Assembly (NCBI RefSeq): GCF_002994745.2
Contig: NC_037092.1
Span: 85,170,824-85,234,823, forward strand
DNA: 64,000 nt
Source of the DNA: Rosa chinensis
Lineage: Eukaryota; Streptophyta; Magnoliopsida; Rosales; Rosaceae
Direction: 5' to 3'
Each line of letters begins with the position of its first letter. Position 1 is the first letter of the stretch. The notes below the pieces were generated by a model that saw only the letters and a program-made list of their open reading frames with translations, made no database searches and had not been told where the DNA came from. Both the position numbers and the translations under genes were made by a program. Positions 46,521-58,629 of the stretch are shown here, one piece after another.

Positions 46521-46744
46521 TGTTTAAGTAAATCCTTGTTTGTGTGTTTGACCCAAACTCTAGGTTACTTGACCTAATGGTAATAGGGTTACATTAGAAG
46601 GATCTAGATTCCTATATATTCAATGTACGATTACTTTCCTTGTATGATTTGGATTCTATGTATCGTAATCCCCTATATAAAGAGACCCCTATTATCAATG
46701 AGAATACACAGCGAATTTCTCTCAATTCCCATTTCTCTAAAACA
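46521..46744 (+). repeat. 5' LTR of copia A
   Basis: Starts TGTTTAAGTAAATCC and ends TTCTCTAAAACA. It contains a TATA-like 'cctatataaagagaccc' at about 46,670-46,690, which would serve as the element promoter. Confidence 0.93.
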
Positions 46745-46760
46745 CGTTATCAGCACGAGC
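46745..46760 (+). promoter_or_regulatory. Likely primer-binding site of copia A
   Basis: CGTTATCAGCACGAGC follows the LTR directly. The same word follows the 5' LTR of copia B and, as CGTTTTCAGCACGA, that of copia C. The position is that of a tRNA primer site; the tRNA was not determined. Confidence 0.55.
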
Positions 46761-46919
46761 CCTAACCCTAGCCCTATAAACCAAAACTGCCGCAAGCTCC
46801 TAGCCCTTGCTAGCCATCCCGTCCGCCGTCCCTGCAGCCCTTGAGCACCCGTGTGCCGCCTACTGCCCCTGTAGCATTGTAGCATGCCTGCTGCCCCTTC
46901 AGCAAGTACAGCAGCACGC

Positions 46920-47270
46920 TCGTTCCTGTGCAGATCAGCACTCCCAGAAACGTCTTGTTCGGGACCTCTGATCAAAATACTTTCTTCATCGAAGTTGTTC
47001 ATATCTGTCTCTTCTACCTGACCTCTAAATTTCAGACCTATTGGATTCGTTTTGAGATCTGTACACCATTTGAGGTGGGAGCTGTTCATCATGCTCGTTC
47101 CTGTGCAGATCAGCCTGCTTGCAAGCCCCGAAATGTCTAGTTCGGAACTTCAGATCAAAATTCTTCCTTCATGAAAGTTGTTCATCTCTGTCTCTTTTAT
47201 CTGACCTTCAAATTTCATCCCTATTAGAGTCGTTTTGAGACCTATACACTAATCGGAGTGGGAGCTATTC
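46920..47270 (+). repeat. 175-bp tandem duplication in copia A leader
   Basis: 'cgttcctgtgcagatcag' occurs near 46,920 and again near 47,095, and the following sequence ('ctgtctcttctacctgacct', 'cgttttgagat') repeats in the same order. It lies between the primer site and gag and is not coding. Confidence 0.7.
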
Positions 47271-47756
47271 AGAAGCAAATCTGCTCCGAATTTCAACAAG
47301 TTTGATTCGCCTAGGACTGAAGCTCGTTTGCAATCCTACAACGAGGATCGAATACGCTCTGCAATCCTAAGAGGTATGGTTTACTAAAAGTTCCCGTTTT
47401 TGAAGGTTTTTTTATTCTTTTTCACTTCTTTTTCCCGGGGACTTGCAACCTCCCTTCTTCTACCCCCCTTTCTTCATCATAAGGGAGACCAAAAAGCCGA
47501 ACTATGGGGGTTCGTGCTCACTCCAAGCTTGGAGCTTGTGGAGTCCTCCAAACTTAGAGTTTTTTGAGATAAAACGATTGACCGCAAACATCATTATTTC
47601 CATCTAATCCAACCCCTCTTGGAATCGAATTTCTTGGAAGCGACTACACTCGGAAATTCCTAATTTCTTGGAAGCGACTACGCTCAGAAATTATATTGTT
47701 TTCGTGGTAGCCTTTTTCGCTCCGAAACTAACCCTAATTTCTTGTTCTCCTTCAGG

Positions 47757-48811
47757 ATGAGTAACCTGAACAAATTGAACTTTGCTCCATTGGGAACAAC
47801 TGGCTCTGGATATCACAGGTGGGTTCGTGATGTCCGCCACCATCTCAAGGCTGATGGAATCTTGGATATGATTCTCGAGCCCAGCCAGGACGTGCTAACT
47901 GTTGAGTAAGCTCAAGCTTTGGAAGCAAATAGAGCAGCCTTACAGGCAAATAACGGGAAATCCATCATCCTAATGACTCGTCATATGGATGATTCGCTCC
48001 AGTTTGAGTGTATGAATGAAGAAGACCCCAAAAGGCTGTGGGTCTCACTCGAAGAAAGATTTGGCAACGTCCGTGACTCCCTGCTTCCTGACCTAGAAGT
48101 GAGATGGCATAGCCTCTGCTTTTGTGATTTCAAGTTAGTTCTTGACTACAACTCGGAAGCACTTTGCATTAAATCCTTAATGGAATTCTGTGGTAAAGAG
48201 ATCACAGATGTGATGTTGATTGAGAAGACTCTCTCTACCTCCCCCGTCTCTGCATTGATAGTTTCTAAGAACCATCAAATCGATGTTACTGAAGGACGGA
48301 TCATAAGATTTCATGAGCTTATTGGAGCTATGAATGTCGCTGAAAAGCATGACAACATCCTTGTGAAGAACTATAATTCGAGATCTGTGGAAACAGAGCG
48401 TGTTCTGAAATCCAATTATAGTCGCGCCCCTAAGAGAGGGCACCAAGAGCGTAACCCTAATCCTAGGGATACTTATGGACGTTCTGGTCCATATAATCGC
48501 TCTACTTGGGAAGGTAACCGCTAAAATAGGCGAACACAGAACCGAAAAGGTCAATGTGGAAAGAGTGAGGGAGGCAATGCCTCTGGCCATGTTGGTGGCG
48601 CCACCAACACTAAGAGCCATCTAAATGATGCTTTCAAAGTGCCTCAATCAATGGAGTCTGAGCAAAGAGATGTATGTTCTCGATGTGGAGTATCCGATCA
48701 TTGGGCACATATTTGTAGAGCTCGTGAAGAAATTGTCACCGCCTACAAAGCATATTGTGAAGCAAGAGAAGCTCACTATGTGGAACAAGAAGATCAAGAT
48801 GATCTAAAGTG
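47757..48811 (+). pseudogene. Copia A gag remnant
   Basis: Starts MSNLNKLNFAPLGTTGSGYH. It has a TAA at about 47,907, then a 201-codon open stretch with the gag core (LWVSLEERFGNVRDSLLPDL), a stop near 48,522, and a zinc knuckle CSRCGVSDHWAHIC at about 48,675. Gag packages the element RNA into virus-like particles. Copy B has the same protein with different lesions. Confidence 0.85.
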
Positions 48812-49199
48812 AAGTGTTGAAGACTACAAATCTGGCTGAGATCGATAGATCACCAATTCTGTTTAAGTCTTTATTTTTCCAAGGGATGTAATAGGCAATT
48901 GCCATATACTTTATAGTAGATGCCATTGGCTTAGTCTTTCTTCAAAAGTAGGCATACTCAACGTGAATGTGATGTCTAGAAAGGTTTTGAGGTTAGTGGT
49001 ACTTAAGTGAGCCTTGTTCCACCGACATCTCTCTACTCACCTGGTCACATTTGCGTTGGAATTACCGAAAAAAGTTAGACGACTGCCATTGTTTTGCATT
49101 AACTAGCATTTGGATTAGATTCTCCTAATGGTTAAGAGACAATGATGTAACTCTGTTGGCTTATGATTAAAATTTCGAGTACTTTTCTTTATGACTCCA

Positions 49200-52100
49200 T
49201 TTTGATTCTGAGCATATGACTTTGTGACTACGATGGCTGGGCCATCAGTATTAATTCAAGGACATAGAATATCCCAAGTTCCCCTTTGCCAAATGGCACC
49301 TTGATTACTGTTACAGAAACTCTCTACGCTCCTAGGGCAAATTGCACCTATGAATAGCCAACGAATTACATGCAGAAATGCATGTAGAGAACGGAGATGA
49401 GTTCCTTTGCAATGTCTCTAATGATTGTGAACAAAGGCGCATCTTAGAGAAGTTTATGTGTCTCTCTAGTGGACTCTATGTCACTATTTAAGCCATTAAA
49501 TCCAATAAAGTTATGAGAGAAGATCTCTTTGATTTAGACACATATTGGCTTTGTCACGATAGGATAGGTCATCCTGGTCGTGATATGATGCTCCCTGTAC
49601 TAAAGACTTCACACGGACATCTATTCTTCAGAGTGAGAAGAAGCAAGAATCGCAAATTGATTCCTGGACTTAGCAAGATCGCAACAATTGTAGCATCTGG
49701 CGCTGCAGCCGTCTTGGGGCGCCAAAGGGTCGCCCAAGTCCCATGTGACAACGCCATAAATGGCGCTACCCATGGCCATGACGCTATGGATGATTCTCCC
49801 CATAGCCAAGACGCCATGGATGCCACTTTCCATGGTTCCAACGCCATAATGGGTGATGTAGTCACACATTTTGCTTCTAATAGCGCTACAGATGCTTAGG
49901 CCAAACCAAAATCCTCATTGGTTGTTTCTAAGGCCAATCGCTTATTTTACAAAGCCTGTTCCTTAGGGAAATTAGGACTGAGACCGTCTGTAGACCCCCG
50001 TACATTTTAATGTTTATTTTATTTTGTAGCATGACGTATGAAACTACGTATTCGTAAGGTACAAAAGTATTCGCGCTTAGGTTAAGACTTTGAGGCTATT
50101 TTAAAGGATTAAGAATTTAGAGAAAATCCAATTTGGGACTAGAAAACTATTTTTAAAGTATCGAGGCTTAGGACAAGCCGGGAAAATTTTCCCGAAAGGA
50201 TTCGGTGAAGTGTCGGAGAAATAATGGTGTTTGAAGAGGTAATCTTCGGAGTGGGCTTAAGGAAAATTAAAAGGAAAATGAAATAGGAGCAGCCCAAGCC
50301 CATTGGCCCAAAAGGAGGGGCAGATTCGACTTTTCACAATTAAATTTGGGAGAGGTATTTAAGCAAAACACTCTCTCCAAACCCTAGCCTCTTCCTCATT
50401 TTTTTCATTTCAGCTTTCTCTCTCTAGCTGAGTGCTTCTCTCTCTACCTCTTGCCGGAAATCGCCCCATCATCGGACGCCGCCGCACCGCCGCCGGCCGC
50501 CGAAACCCGGATTTCAACCAAAATTTCCAGATTTTCTCCTCTTCCACCCCTCTTTCCATTTCTCCAACCAAAATCAAGAAAGTTGGCCATTCAATCCTCC
50601 AAAAACCCTAGAACCCGAAGCTAATTTGGGGGTTTTTGTGATTTCTTCTTTCCAAGCTTAAATCAAGGTAATATCCATCCTAATCTAGCCTCTATTCCTT
50701 CGATCTATACATCTTTCTTATCAAATTCGAGTTTTTGATTTCCATTTTGATTTTTGGTGCATGAATCCGATTTCTCTTAAACCATGAAGCTAGTCTATGG
50801 GTTTGGCAAGGATTTGTGGTAAGGATCTGTGGTAAGGATCTATCCATGCAACCTTGTTTTCGAGTTTTTTGGTTGAGATGATGTTGTTGGATGGATTTGT
50901 AGGTGAAGAAGGCCAAGGAGAAGGAATAGGCCATGATTTTTGAAGAAGAATGGGTAAGGAATGGGTTTTGGACAAACCCTAGAATTTTTGGAATTTATTT
51001 GGTTGATTTTGATTATGTTGAGCTATTGTTGTTGTTGGAAAAATTGTGAAAAATAGGGATTTGAGGATGATTTAATTAGTAGGATTTTATTTCCCTAATT
51101 TTCTTAGTGTTGGAATTTTGTTGTTGAAGATTTGGTGATTGTTGTTGTGTAGTTTTGGCCAAAAGAAAAAGAAAAGGAAGAAGAAAAGAAATGGATTTGT
51201 TTTTGGAAGAAAAGGAAAATAAAGAAAATGGTAAAAGTTGGATTAAATGAGTTTTACTGTGGTAAAGTGGTAAAAAGTGAAGAAGGTGAAAGTAAAGGTA
51301 ATTTCGGTAAAAAGTAAAAGTGAAAGTGTGGAGGTAAAAGTCATGGTAAAATTGAAAAGGTGAAAAATGAGAAGTAAATGGGTAAAAGTAAAAGTAAAAC
51401 TTTATTTATAATTATTTACTTATTTATTTTTAATAAATAATGGTAAATAAAGGAATACTTGGTCAAAAGTCAAAAGTCAACTCGAGAGTTGACCAGGGTT
51501 GACTGACCTCGAAAAACATGGGGATCGACTTGACTTTGGTCGTTCGGGTTGGTGAAAGTTTAGCGGAGCGATAAAGACGTTTTCCTTTTTAAGAAAGAAG
51601 TTAGTTTCCCAAATTGGTAAAAGGTTAAAAATAAGTAGTTAATGGCCTCATTAAAATAAAAAGGATTTAGTGTGTACGATTACTTAAAGTGGATCATGAT
51701 GTTTACCTGGATAATTACTTACGAATTAAGTAATGGTTCAGGAAATACGGTCGTTAAGGAAGCTTAAGCGGAAAGTATTAGAGTGTGGAATATGCCTGCA
51801 TTTTCCAAGTAGGGTGAGCTGTCCATTCCTTGTTAGAAACTTTGCGATATATGTGGAATGCTCTAATATGATATTATGTTGCCTGCAAGTATGGTTTTGG
51901 TTGTTCATTAGTCGATGCCTCGTGACACCTGTGTTTTCACTGCTGATCATTGTTGATTGCGAAAACCGAGGCTAGACTTGCATGTTGAGATACTGTACCC
52001 TTTGTATGTTTATACTTGTGACTTGAAAGTGAATGGGACCTAGACACGTAGATTCCTAGGAATCCCACGGTGTCGATAACAGTGAACCTCCGGAGGGGGC

Positions 52101-54290
52101 TGTGCTCCTATGTTTGTCGTGGAAAGGTGAGTACAGACAGTGAACCAGTCATAGGAGACTCAGAGCCGGGAAATTGACACTTTCGCTACTTATGGTCACA
52201 GGGACTATAGAGTAGTTGGCCGGTTCTCGAAGGATGATGAACCAGGTCGGTCACCGATTTATTTTAGTTTAGCCTGCAGGTAAGTAGGTCGGAGCTCCAA
52301 GTTGTGTGAAGCATGCTGCATATGATTTCTTGAAATGAGACAACAATGATTGTTTTTGTTTGCATTTGTTTTACTCGATTTTACAAATGCGCGCAACCTA
52401 TATCATAGTATCTATGTTTTACCTATTAGTTTTCAAACCTAACTAAGGTTGGGTCGGCCCCTATTGGGCTAGTGAGGACGAAATGCTCACCCCTACATTT
52501 CAGGTTACAACGAGGTCATTCCGGACTATTTGGATTAGAAGTGGGTCGTTGGCCGAGTCCGTGTGTTGCTGTTCCTGTTGCTTGAAGTTCTTCCTTGTTG
52601 GTACTCTATCGATTTACTCGTTTTTCTTTCAATGTTGTACTTTGTGAGGTCCGCCTACCTGGGAGCGCGCCTCACCCCTTTGTTTTATCGTTATTGTTGT
52701 TGAACTCCTTTCATTTTGGTTATGATGTAAGCCCTAAGGCGTCACAGTGCACTTGCCCACTTTATTTTTAAGCATTTCCAGACTTGTTAATTTGAATGTT
52801 GGGTTGTTGATTTAAAGTCCTTTCTTAAAAGCTTTCTAGGTCTCCTAGTTTCTAAAATTTACATTTTTTCAAAAAGCCTTGTAGTATTAAGTTGGTAGGT
52901 CTACAGTATGTCTACGATGTATCGAGCTCCTATTGGCTTAATATTACGGCGCTGTGGTATACCCATTCGGGTCGCCACACCGTCCTATGCAAAGGATATG
53001 AAAATACTCATTCTGTTCTTACACAAAGAATCTGTGGGGATTCTCTGGACTGATTCAACCAACTTGCGGACTTTTAGATATCTCATGATGTTGGTTGACA
53101 TGCAAACACGCTGGTCACGTGTTGTTCCATTGTCCATCTGTAAATGCTGCTTATACTACACTCCTAGCACATATCATATACAACAGGCTCACTCCCCGAA
53201 TCATCCTATTCAGTCAATTGGATTTGACTATGCTAGAGAGTTTACATCGAAGACTTTTGATGACGTTATTGCATTGGGATTGATGTTGGACATCATATTC
53301 CCATGTACACACCCAAATGGTCTCACGAAAATGACTACAATGGTAGTCAGGACATTGGTAATGCGCACCAATCTCCATATACTCGCTTGGGGTGATGCAA
53401 TATCGCATACAGCTATGCTAATTCGTCTATGACCCACTGCCACTCAATCTACCTCTGCGTTACAGCTAGTGACTGAGTACAAGTATCGTACTTTCGCATC
53501 TTTGAGTGTGCCAATTGCTCCGCCACAGTGCCCTATGATGGGTCCTCACAGACGAATGGGCAACTACGTTGGATTTGAGATTCCAACAATCGTCCACCAC
53601 TTAATGCCCTTGCTAGGCGATCTCCTTACCGCTAAATTAGCGGATGTCACTTTGATGAGACAGTCTTCCTGTCTTTAGGGGGAGATAAGAACACGGATGT
53701 TCAGCAGGAATGACAGGAATTGTCATGGCTTGTCCCCACTATGTCTCATCTCGATCCCTATTAAAGTGACGAGATCACACACATCTGCTGCAAATATGCC
53801 TGCAAGGAATGACTTCCCTACGAGAGGACATAGCGCCATCCTACACGGAGGTAGGCATGGCACCAACGCCAAAGAGAGTGGCACTCTGGCGTTATAGGCC
53901 ATGGCCCCAGCTAGGATGCGTGGGAGGCCCGTGGGTTCGAAGGATACTTTGGCACATTCCAATTATTTGATCATCAAGACTCAATATCCGTCTCATGAGA
54001 ATCTTCCGGGTTATGGTTATCGTTGGGGGATGCCTCAACGTCAGAACCTATTCCTGAAAATATAGAGCTCTATGAAAATTACACTAGTGTACATGAGACG
54101 TGGGATAGAAACTCCATCATAATTGATGATGTAGACGCGCCTTTCATTGCGCATGAGTTTGTTGAGTCCGATGATATCGAACCACGCTCTGTTGATGAAT
54201 GAATGCAAACGTAGAGAAATCTGGCATAAATGGAAAGATGCGATCCAGGTTAAGTTGGATTCTCTAACGAAGATGAAGGTTTTTGAGCCA
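49200..54290 (+). pseudogene. Copia A protease-integrase remnant, interrupted
   Basis: The region just after the protease carries a damaged GAG-pre-integrase motif (LCHDRIGHPG) near 49,550. An Ala/His/Asp/Met-rich insertion follows ('HDAM'-like repeats, 49,690-49,900). At 49,988 the coding sequence is cut by a solo LTR and resumes at 52,980 with PSYAKDMKILILF and the integrase core (FTSKTFDDV); the integrase C-terminal part is at 53,470-53,680. Frames shift repeatedly. Confidence 0.8.
49989..52979. mobile_element. Gypsy-type solo LTR, 3.0 kb, nested in copia A
   Basis: Starts TGTAGACCCCCGTAC and ends GGGTCGCCACA. An exact 5-bp duplication CCGTC flanks it (49,984-49,988 and 52,980-52,984), and the uninterrupted site is seen in copia B as 'gagaccgtcctatgcaaagg'. 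No gag/pol, so it is a solo LTR. A TATA-like 'gaggtatttaagc' (about 50,352) precedes a pyrimidine-rich stretch and a GC-rich 'ccgccgcaccgccgccgg' block (about 50,478-50,500). Length and end sequence suit long-LTR Ty3/gypsy elements; the lineage is inference. Confidence 0.85.
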
Positions 54291-54294
54291 GTTC

Positions 54295-55715
54295 TATAAA
54301 ATGTATCTGTAATGCTTTTTTTAAATCTGTGATTGGAGTTCCACTAACATTGTCTGTACATTTACGTAGCTTATTTCAATGGCTAACATGTCCAAGAAAG
54401 GTAACAATTCTGATGAGATATGAGTCTGTCAATGAATGTTTATTGGTTATGTAATTACAAAAACCAAATCCTCTGTGCTGGAAATCAAACGTTGAATCAG
54501 CATGCTTTCTTTAAATATCAAGGATGATTGGCACTTAATGCACGGCTTCAATTAAATAAAACCTATTCTTGCAGTTAAGTTAGTTGATCTCAGTGTTGAT
54601 TCCTATATTCCTTCATGATTGTTGTATTGCAGTTTCCTTGGAAAGGGATCTCAATTTTGCCAGTTGAAAGGCTTGCTCTGTGTCTTGGTTTGTTCTCATC
54701 AATTATGACACCTTTTGGAAGCTTCTTTGCAAGTGGTTTTAAAAAAGCTTTCAAAGTCAAGGTAAGCTCCTGATGCAATTTTTGGTGATGCTGTTCTAAA
54801 TGCTAAAAACTAAGTTAGTTGCCATCATTATGTTAACAATTTTTTCCATTTGCCATAGGATTTTGGTGACAGCATCCCTGGGCATGGTGGATTGTCAAGT
54901 AAAGTTATCTTTTTTAAAATGGCACTTTTGTCTACTCTTTCTGTTTCTTATGCCTGTAATGTAACTGCATATGCTAATTTTGGAAGACCTCAAATGGAGA
55001 TATGTTGCACCATCTCTGGACTGGTCCAATTTCTAATGAATCTGTTGATGTTGTTCAAAGTGTTGTCTGCGGAGATGTGAACAATTGTTATTACAAAGGT
55101 GAATTTATCTTTATCTGTACAAAGTTGCATTCATCAAAGTTTCTAAAGATTAGAATCAATATATGCAACTATGTTGTTCGTACTTGTTTCATTATCTAAT
55201 TTTATTTTCTTTGATTCTGCAGTTAAACAAATTTCATGAACTGTTATGATTTGATTGGATGTTTTGATTTAGGTTGATGGAGTCAATCAAGGCAGGGCTT
55301 CAACAATTGAGCCTTGATCAATAACATATCCCTGGGCATAATATTTTTGTTTTTAGCACACTTCGGTGCTGAGCTTGTGAACTATGATATTTTCTTAACC
55401 TCATTCTAGGCCTTAACCATCGATATTTGCTAGTTTTATTTTGGGCTCCAATGGCCTTCATTTCTAGTTTTTCAGAATAATTTGTGCAAGTAGTTTTCCA
55501 GAATAATTTCTGCAAGTAAAAAGAATGGACTTGATTCGTAGCCCAATAAACAAGCTGTGTTGTAAATATTAAATGATTGTTATTTTTTTTAAAAAAAAAG
55601 GTAAAAAATGAAAAAAAAACGGAACTTGAACCGAACCGGACCGGTCGGTTTGGTTTTCAGTTTAAAACTCTGAAAATTGCAAAACCGAACCGAAGTGAAC
55701 CGAACCCACCCCTAA
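54295..55715. mobile_element. DNA element carrying host-gene exons, nested in copia A
   Basis: Comparison with copia B shows that about 1.4 kb was inserted between '...gagccagtt' and 'gccaacacctcc' of the polyprotein. The right end (about 55,600-55,715) has 'aaccgaaccgg' words and ends CGAACCCACCCCTA, like the termini of the hAT-type element at 3,740. The left end lacks a matching inverted repeat and the 8-bp target duplication is uncertain (agttctat versus agtgatgc). The interior holds exons with introns on the plus strand: CDP-DAG synthase exons plus one or two exon-like pieces of unknown origin (about 54,960-55,100, LWTGPISNESVDVVQSVV; about 55,273-55,310, VDGVNQGRASTIEP). Confidence 0.65.
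54633..54907 (+). pseudogene. Captured CDP-diacylglycerol synthase exons
   Basis: Exon 54,633-54,761 (129 bp, phase 0 at both ends) follows 'ttgtattgcag' and precedes GTAAGC. It reads [20 protein letters not shown] and then [17 protein letters not shown]. After an intron, the next exon from 54,859 reads DFGDSIPGHGG, the signature of phosphatidate cytidylyltransferase (CDP-DAG synthase, EC 2.7.7.41), a membrane enzyme of phospholipid synthesis. The following catalytic residues (the D-R-x-D part) are missing, as the sequence turns to LSSKV. Retention of the intron means capture at DNA level, not through mRNA. It is not functional. Confidence 0.85.
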
Positions 55716-55729
55716 GTGATGCCAACACC

Positions 55730-57110
55730 TCCTAACCTAAAACCTATTGACTAATGGGTCTTCGTTAGAATGCGTGATGAGAAAAAGAGATGGCAATCTC
55801 ACCTTATGGCGCAAGGCTTCTCACAAAACGCCCTGAAATAGACTACGATGAGTCATATTCTCTCGTAATGGATGTCATTGCACTCCACTACCCTGTCAGT
55901 TTGGTAGTTTCCGAATAACTGAACATGCAGCTTACAAATGTGGTCGCTACGTATCTCTATGGGGATCTAGATACGGAATATACATGAAGGTTCATGGTGA
56001 ACTTCATTTACCCAAGTCAGGTGGCTCTAGACCAAGGAGCGCGTTTACAAAGAGGTTGAAACGCTCACTAAAGTGACTACTTGATTGGGAAGGGATATGC
56101 CCATGCGTTTCCATAACAAGTTTCGGATCCTATCTCGGTTCATGTTGGACATGATCTTCATTAGAAGCCCTTAAAGAGTTAAGGGAAACCGCTGAACACT
56201 TGAAATCCGATTTTGAGATGAAGGATTTTGGGAGAACACGATTATGTCTCAGTTTGGAACTTGAGTATCGTGTTGATAGATGCTTAGGCATTTTGACAAG
56301 GTCAAACCTTCAAGCACCCCCATAATCGTCCGTAGTCTTGATCCTGAAAATGATCCTCTTCGTCGGAAGGATGATGACGAAGATGTGCTAGAGGCAGAAG
56401 TGCCTTACTTAAGTATAATAAGCGCATTATTGTGTTTAGCTCAATGCACAAGACCGAACATCTTATTTGCCATGAACTTGTTAGTTAGATATAGCACTGC
56501 GCCAACGCGATGCCATTGGATTGGTGTAAAAGCTATCTTTCGATACTAGAGATGTACGATTGATATGGGCTTGTTCTATCCCTATAGAGAGATGATGAAT
56601 TCAGAACCGTCACATACCAGGAACGCCGCCAACACTGGCCTGCGTCCTCTAACCCCATCCCAAAACGACCTGTGTTTTGGAAGGTCTTGTTGATGTTGGG
56701 TATCTCTTTGACCCACACAAAAGGTCATTCCCAAACTGGTTAAGTATTCGCCATGGGTAAAGACCGTGATATCTTTGAGGTCTATAGAATAGACCCTAGT
56801 CGCTATATCTTCGAACAATGCAGAGATTATTGCTCTTCACGAAGTGGTTCGTGAATGTATATAGATTGGATCCATAATTACGCATGTTCAAACAATTGTG
56901 ATTTGAAGTCTACCACAGATGAGCCTACGAGCATTTTAGATAATGCTACCTATTTTGAATATGTGAAGTAAGGCTACATCAAAAGCGACAACACCAAAGA
57001 TAATCAGCAACAACAGACTGTCCTCAAGATCAAAGTGAACTAGGTTCGATCAAAGGACAGTATAGCAGACTTGCTCACTAAGTCATTGCCAGAATTCCAC
57101 TTTCGAGAAA
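55730..57110 (+). pseudogene. Copia A reverse transcriptase/RNase H remnant
   Basis: Begins near 55,765 with VFVRMRDEKK-like sequence, then AQGFSQN and YDESYSLVMDV, and a damaged RT core. At 56,280-56,549 the RT/RNase H connection reads VPYLSIISALLCLAQCTRPN and FAMNLLVRYSTAPT. The RNase H end lies about 56,560-57,080 (SIADLLTKSLPE-like, about 57,060). A purine-rich 'cacaaggaggag' (57,335-57,347) just before the 3' LTR is the likely polypurine tract. Confidence 0.8.
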
Positions 57111-57347
57111 CATGTTGGTAGCATTGTTTGCGGAAGTTATCCGAACTCCTATGACCGTAGTCATCAGGAGGAGATGCAGACATCAGGGGGAGATGTCTAC
57201 ATGTATGGTCTCAAAATGTGAAGGGTGTGTTGTGCTCTTTTTCCCCTTCGACCGAGGTTATTTTTGTCCCACTGGGTTTTTGTTACTTGGCAAGATTTTT
57301 AATGAGGTAACGAGAGAAGCACCACGTTTGGGAGACACAAGGAGGAG

Positions 57348-57550
57348 TGTTTAAGTAAATCCTTGTTTGTGTGTCTGGCCCAAACCCTAGGCTACTTGAC
57401 CTAGTGGTAATAGGGTTACATTAGAAGGATCTAGATTCCTATTCAATGTATGATTTGGATTCTATGTATTGTAATCCTCTATATAAAGAGACCCCTATTA
57501 TCAATGAGAATACACAACGAATTTCTCTCAATTCCCGTTTCTCTAAAACA
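57348..57550 (+). repeat. 3' LTR of copia A
   Basis: Same ends as the 5' LTR. It lacks the segment around 'tacgattactttccttg' and differs by about nine transitions. Confidence 0.93.
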
Positions 57551-57555
57551 GATAA

Positions 57556-58629
57556 TAAATTATTACACAAGTGAATCTTATGAAAATGGTTCTTGTATGC
57601 CTCGGAGAATCCTTGAGTCTTGCAGGGGACCAAGAGGAACACAAAAAGGCTGAAGAACCCGTCAGTTCATAGATTGGCAAGTATGTACACACAAGTAGGC
57701 ACCTGGAATCTAGTTTCTTTTAGAAGAGCAAAGATACAACATGCAAGAAAGATATCATTTGTTTTACTCACACCTAGAATTTTAAAAATAGCTGTCCACT
57801 TGATCGATAGTTCAAATTTCAAAATCAATAATCTGATAACATGATATCGTTCATATTCATAACAGAGCATTACTCGAAATGACAACCAAATCATAACATG
57901 TCCAACTGTATATTAAAAGAGCATATTGGGAATGTACCTAGGAGGGGCAAGAGATATGAGACATTATTCCACGCAGTGACCGAAACTTGAAGTGCCTTCT
58001 CTCTCTGAAACTTACTGAGTGCACCGTGACAACATCCCATGACATTTGAAATCCCTGCAATTACAGCCAATAAGGATTTTCAGATTGTAGAGATTTTCAC
58101 AGCTAGGGGAAGAAGAGAGACTTGGAAGGCAGAGACGCCTTGGTTTGCTGGAGCAATTGAAATCAAAACCAAATTTGAGCAAACCCAATAGAATGAAATC
58201 TCCCAAATTAAACCCCCAAGTGTGTAACTGTAAATTTGACAGAAAGAAAACCCCAATGTACGACTACTCTCTGTTTTCCAAATCCAGATTTCTCACAAAC
58301 CTTAAACACATAGAATAAGCATACAGAGAAATGAATGGGAGGATGAGAAATACCTCCAAAACCGATGACGTATGAGCTTTTTGTGCAATCGAAGTGATGA
58401 CAGGGACAAAGGAAGTGGAACTGATTGGGTTATGACTGATGAGGGAACTTTTGATTTTTTCTTATTAGTTCAGTAATGAAATAATATATACTGGTGGGAA
58501 ATTTTAAGTTTGGTTGAAAGTTTCGGCGGGATTCACTAATTTTGGCGGCATTTTATCTTTTGATGAAGGCGGGGCTTCTCTCTGGTTGAAAATTAATAGT
58601 GTGCAACAAACAAACAAAAAATTAAGATT
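57556..58629 (-). other. Possible 5' end of an unknown gene between copia A and B
   Basis: On the minus strand a leader-like segment ends at GAG/GTATTTC (about 58,353). Then 'ctgtaattgcag' opens a 39-bp exon (58,054-58,016) reading ATG...: MSWDVVTVHS, closed by TCA/GTAAGT. Upstream, 'tttcggcgggattc' (about 58,522) and 'ttttggcggcatt' (about 58,540) resemble E2F sites, which would suit a cell-cycle gene. No further exon could be followed: copia A lies immediately beyond. The gene is not identified. Confidence 0.3.

Larger units (their letters stand above)
46521..57550 (+). mobile_element. Ty1/copia retrotransposon A with nested insertions
   Basis: Bounded by a 224-bp 5' LTR and a 203-bp 3' LTR, both TGTTTAAGTAAATCC...CTCTAAAACA, and by an exact 5-bp target duplication GATAA (46,516-46,520 and 57,551-57,555). 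Domain order is gag, zinc knuckle, GAG-pre-integrase, integrase, RT, RNase H, which is copia order. Two later insertions split it (49,989-52,979 and about 54,295-55,715). By eye the LTRs differ by about nine substitutions over ~200 bp, all transitions, plus a ~21-bp gap in the 3' LTR, so the insertion is not very recent. All reading frames are broken. Confidence 0.93.

Noticed and set aside
51733..51975. 80-codon frames inside the 3-kb solo LTR
   Set aside because: Chance frames in LTR sequence, no gag/pol similarity.
54293..54302. Perfect 8-bp target duplication for the gene-carrying element in copia A
   Set aside because: Candidate octamers agttctat and agtgatgc match too poorly to count.
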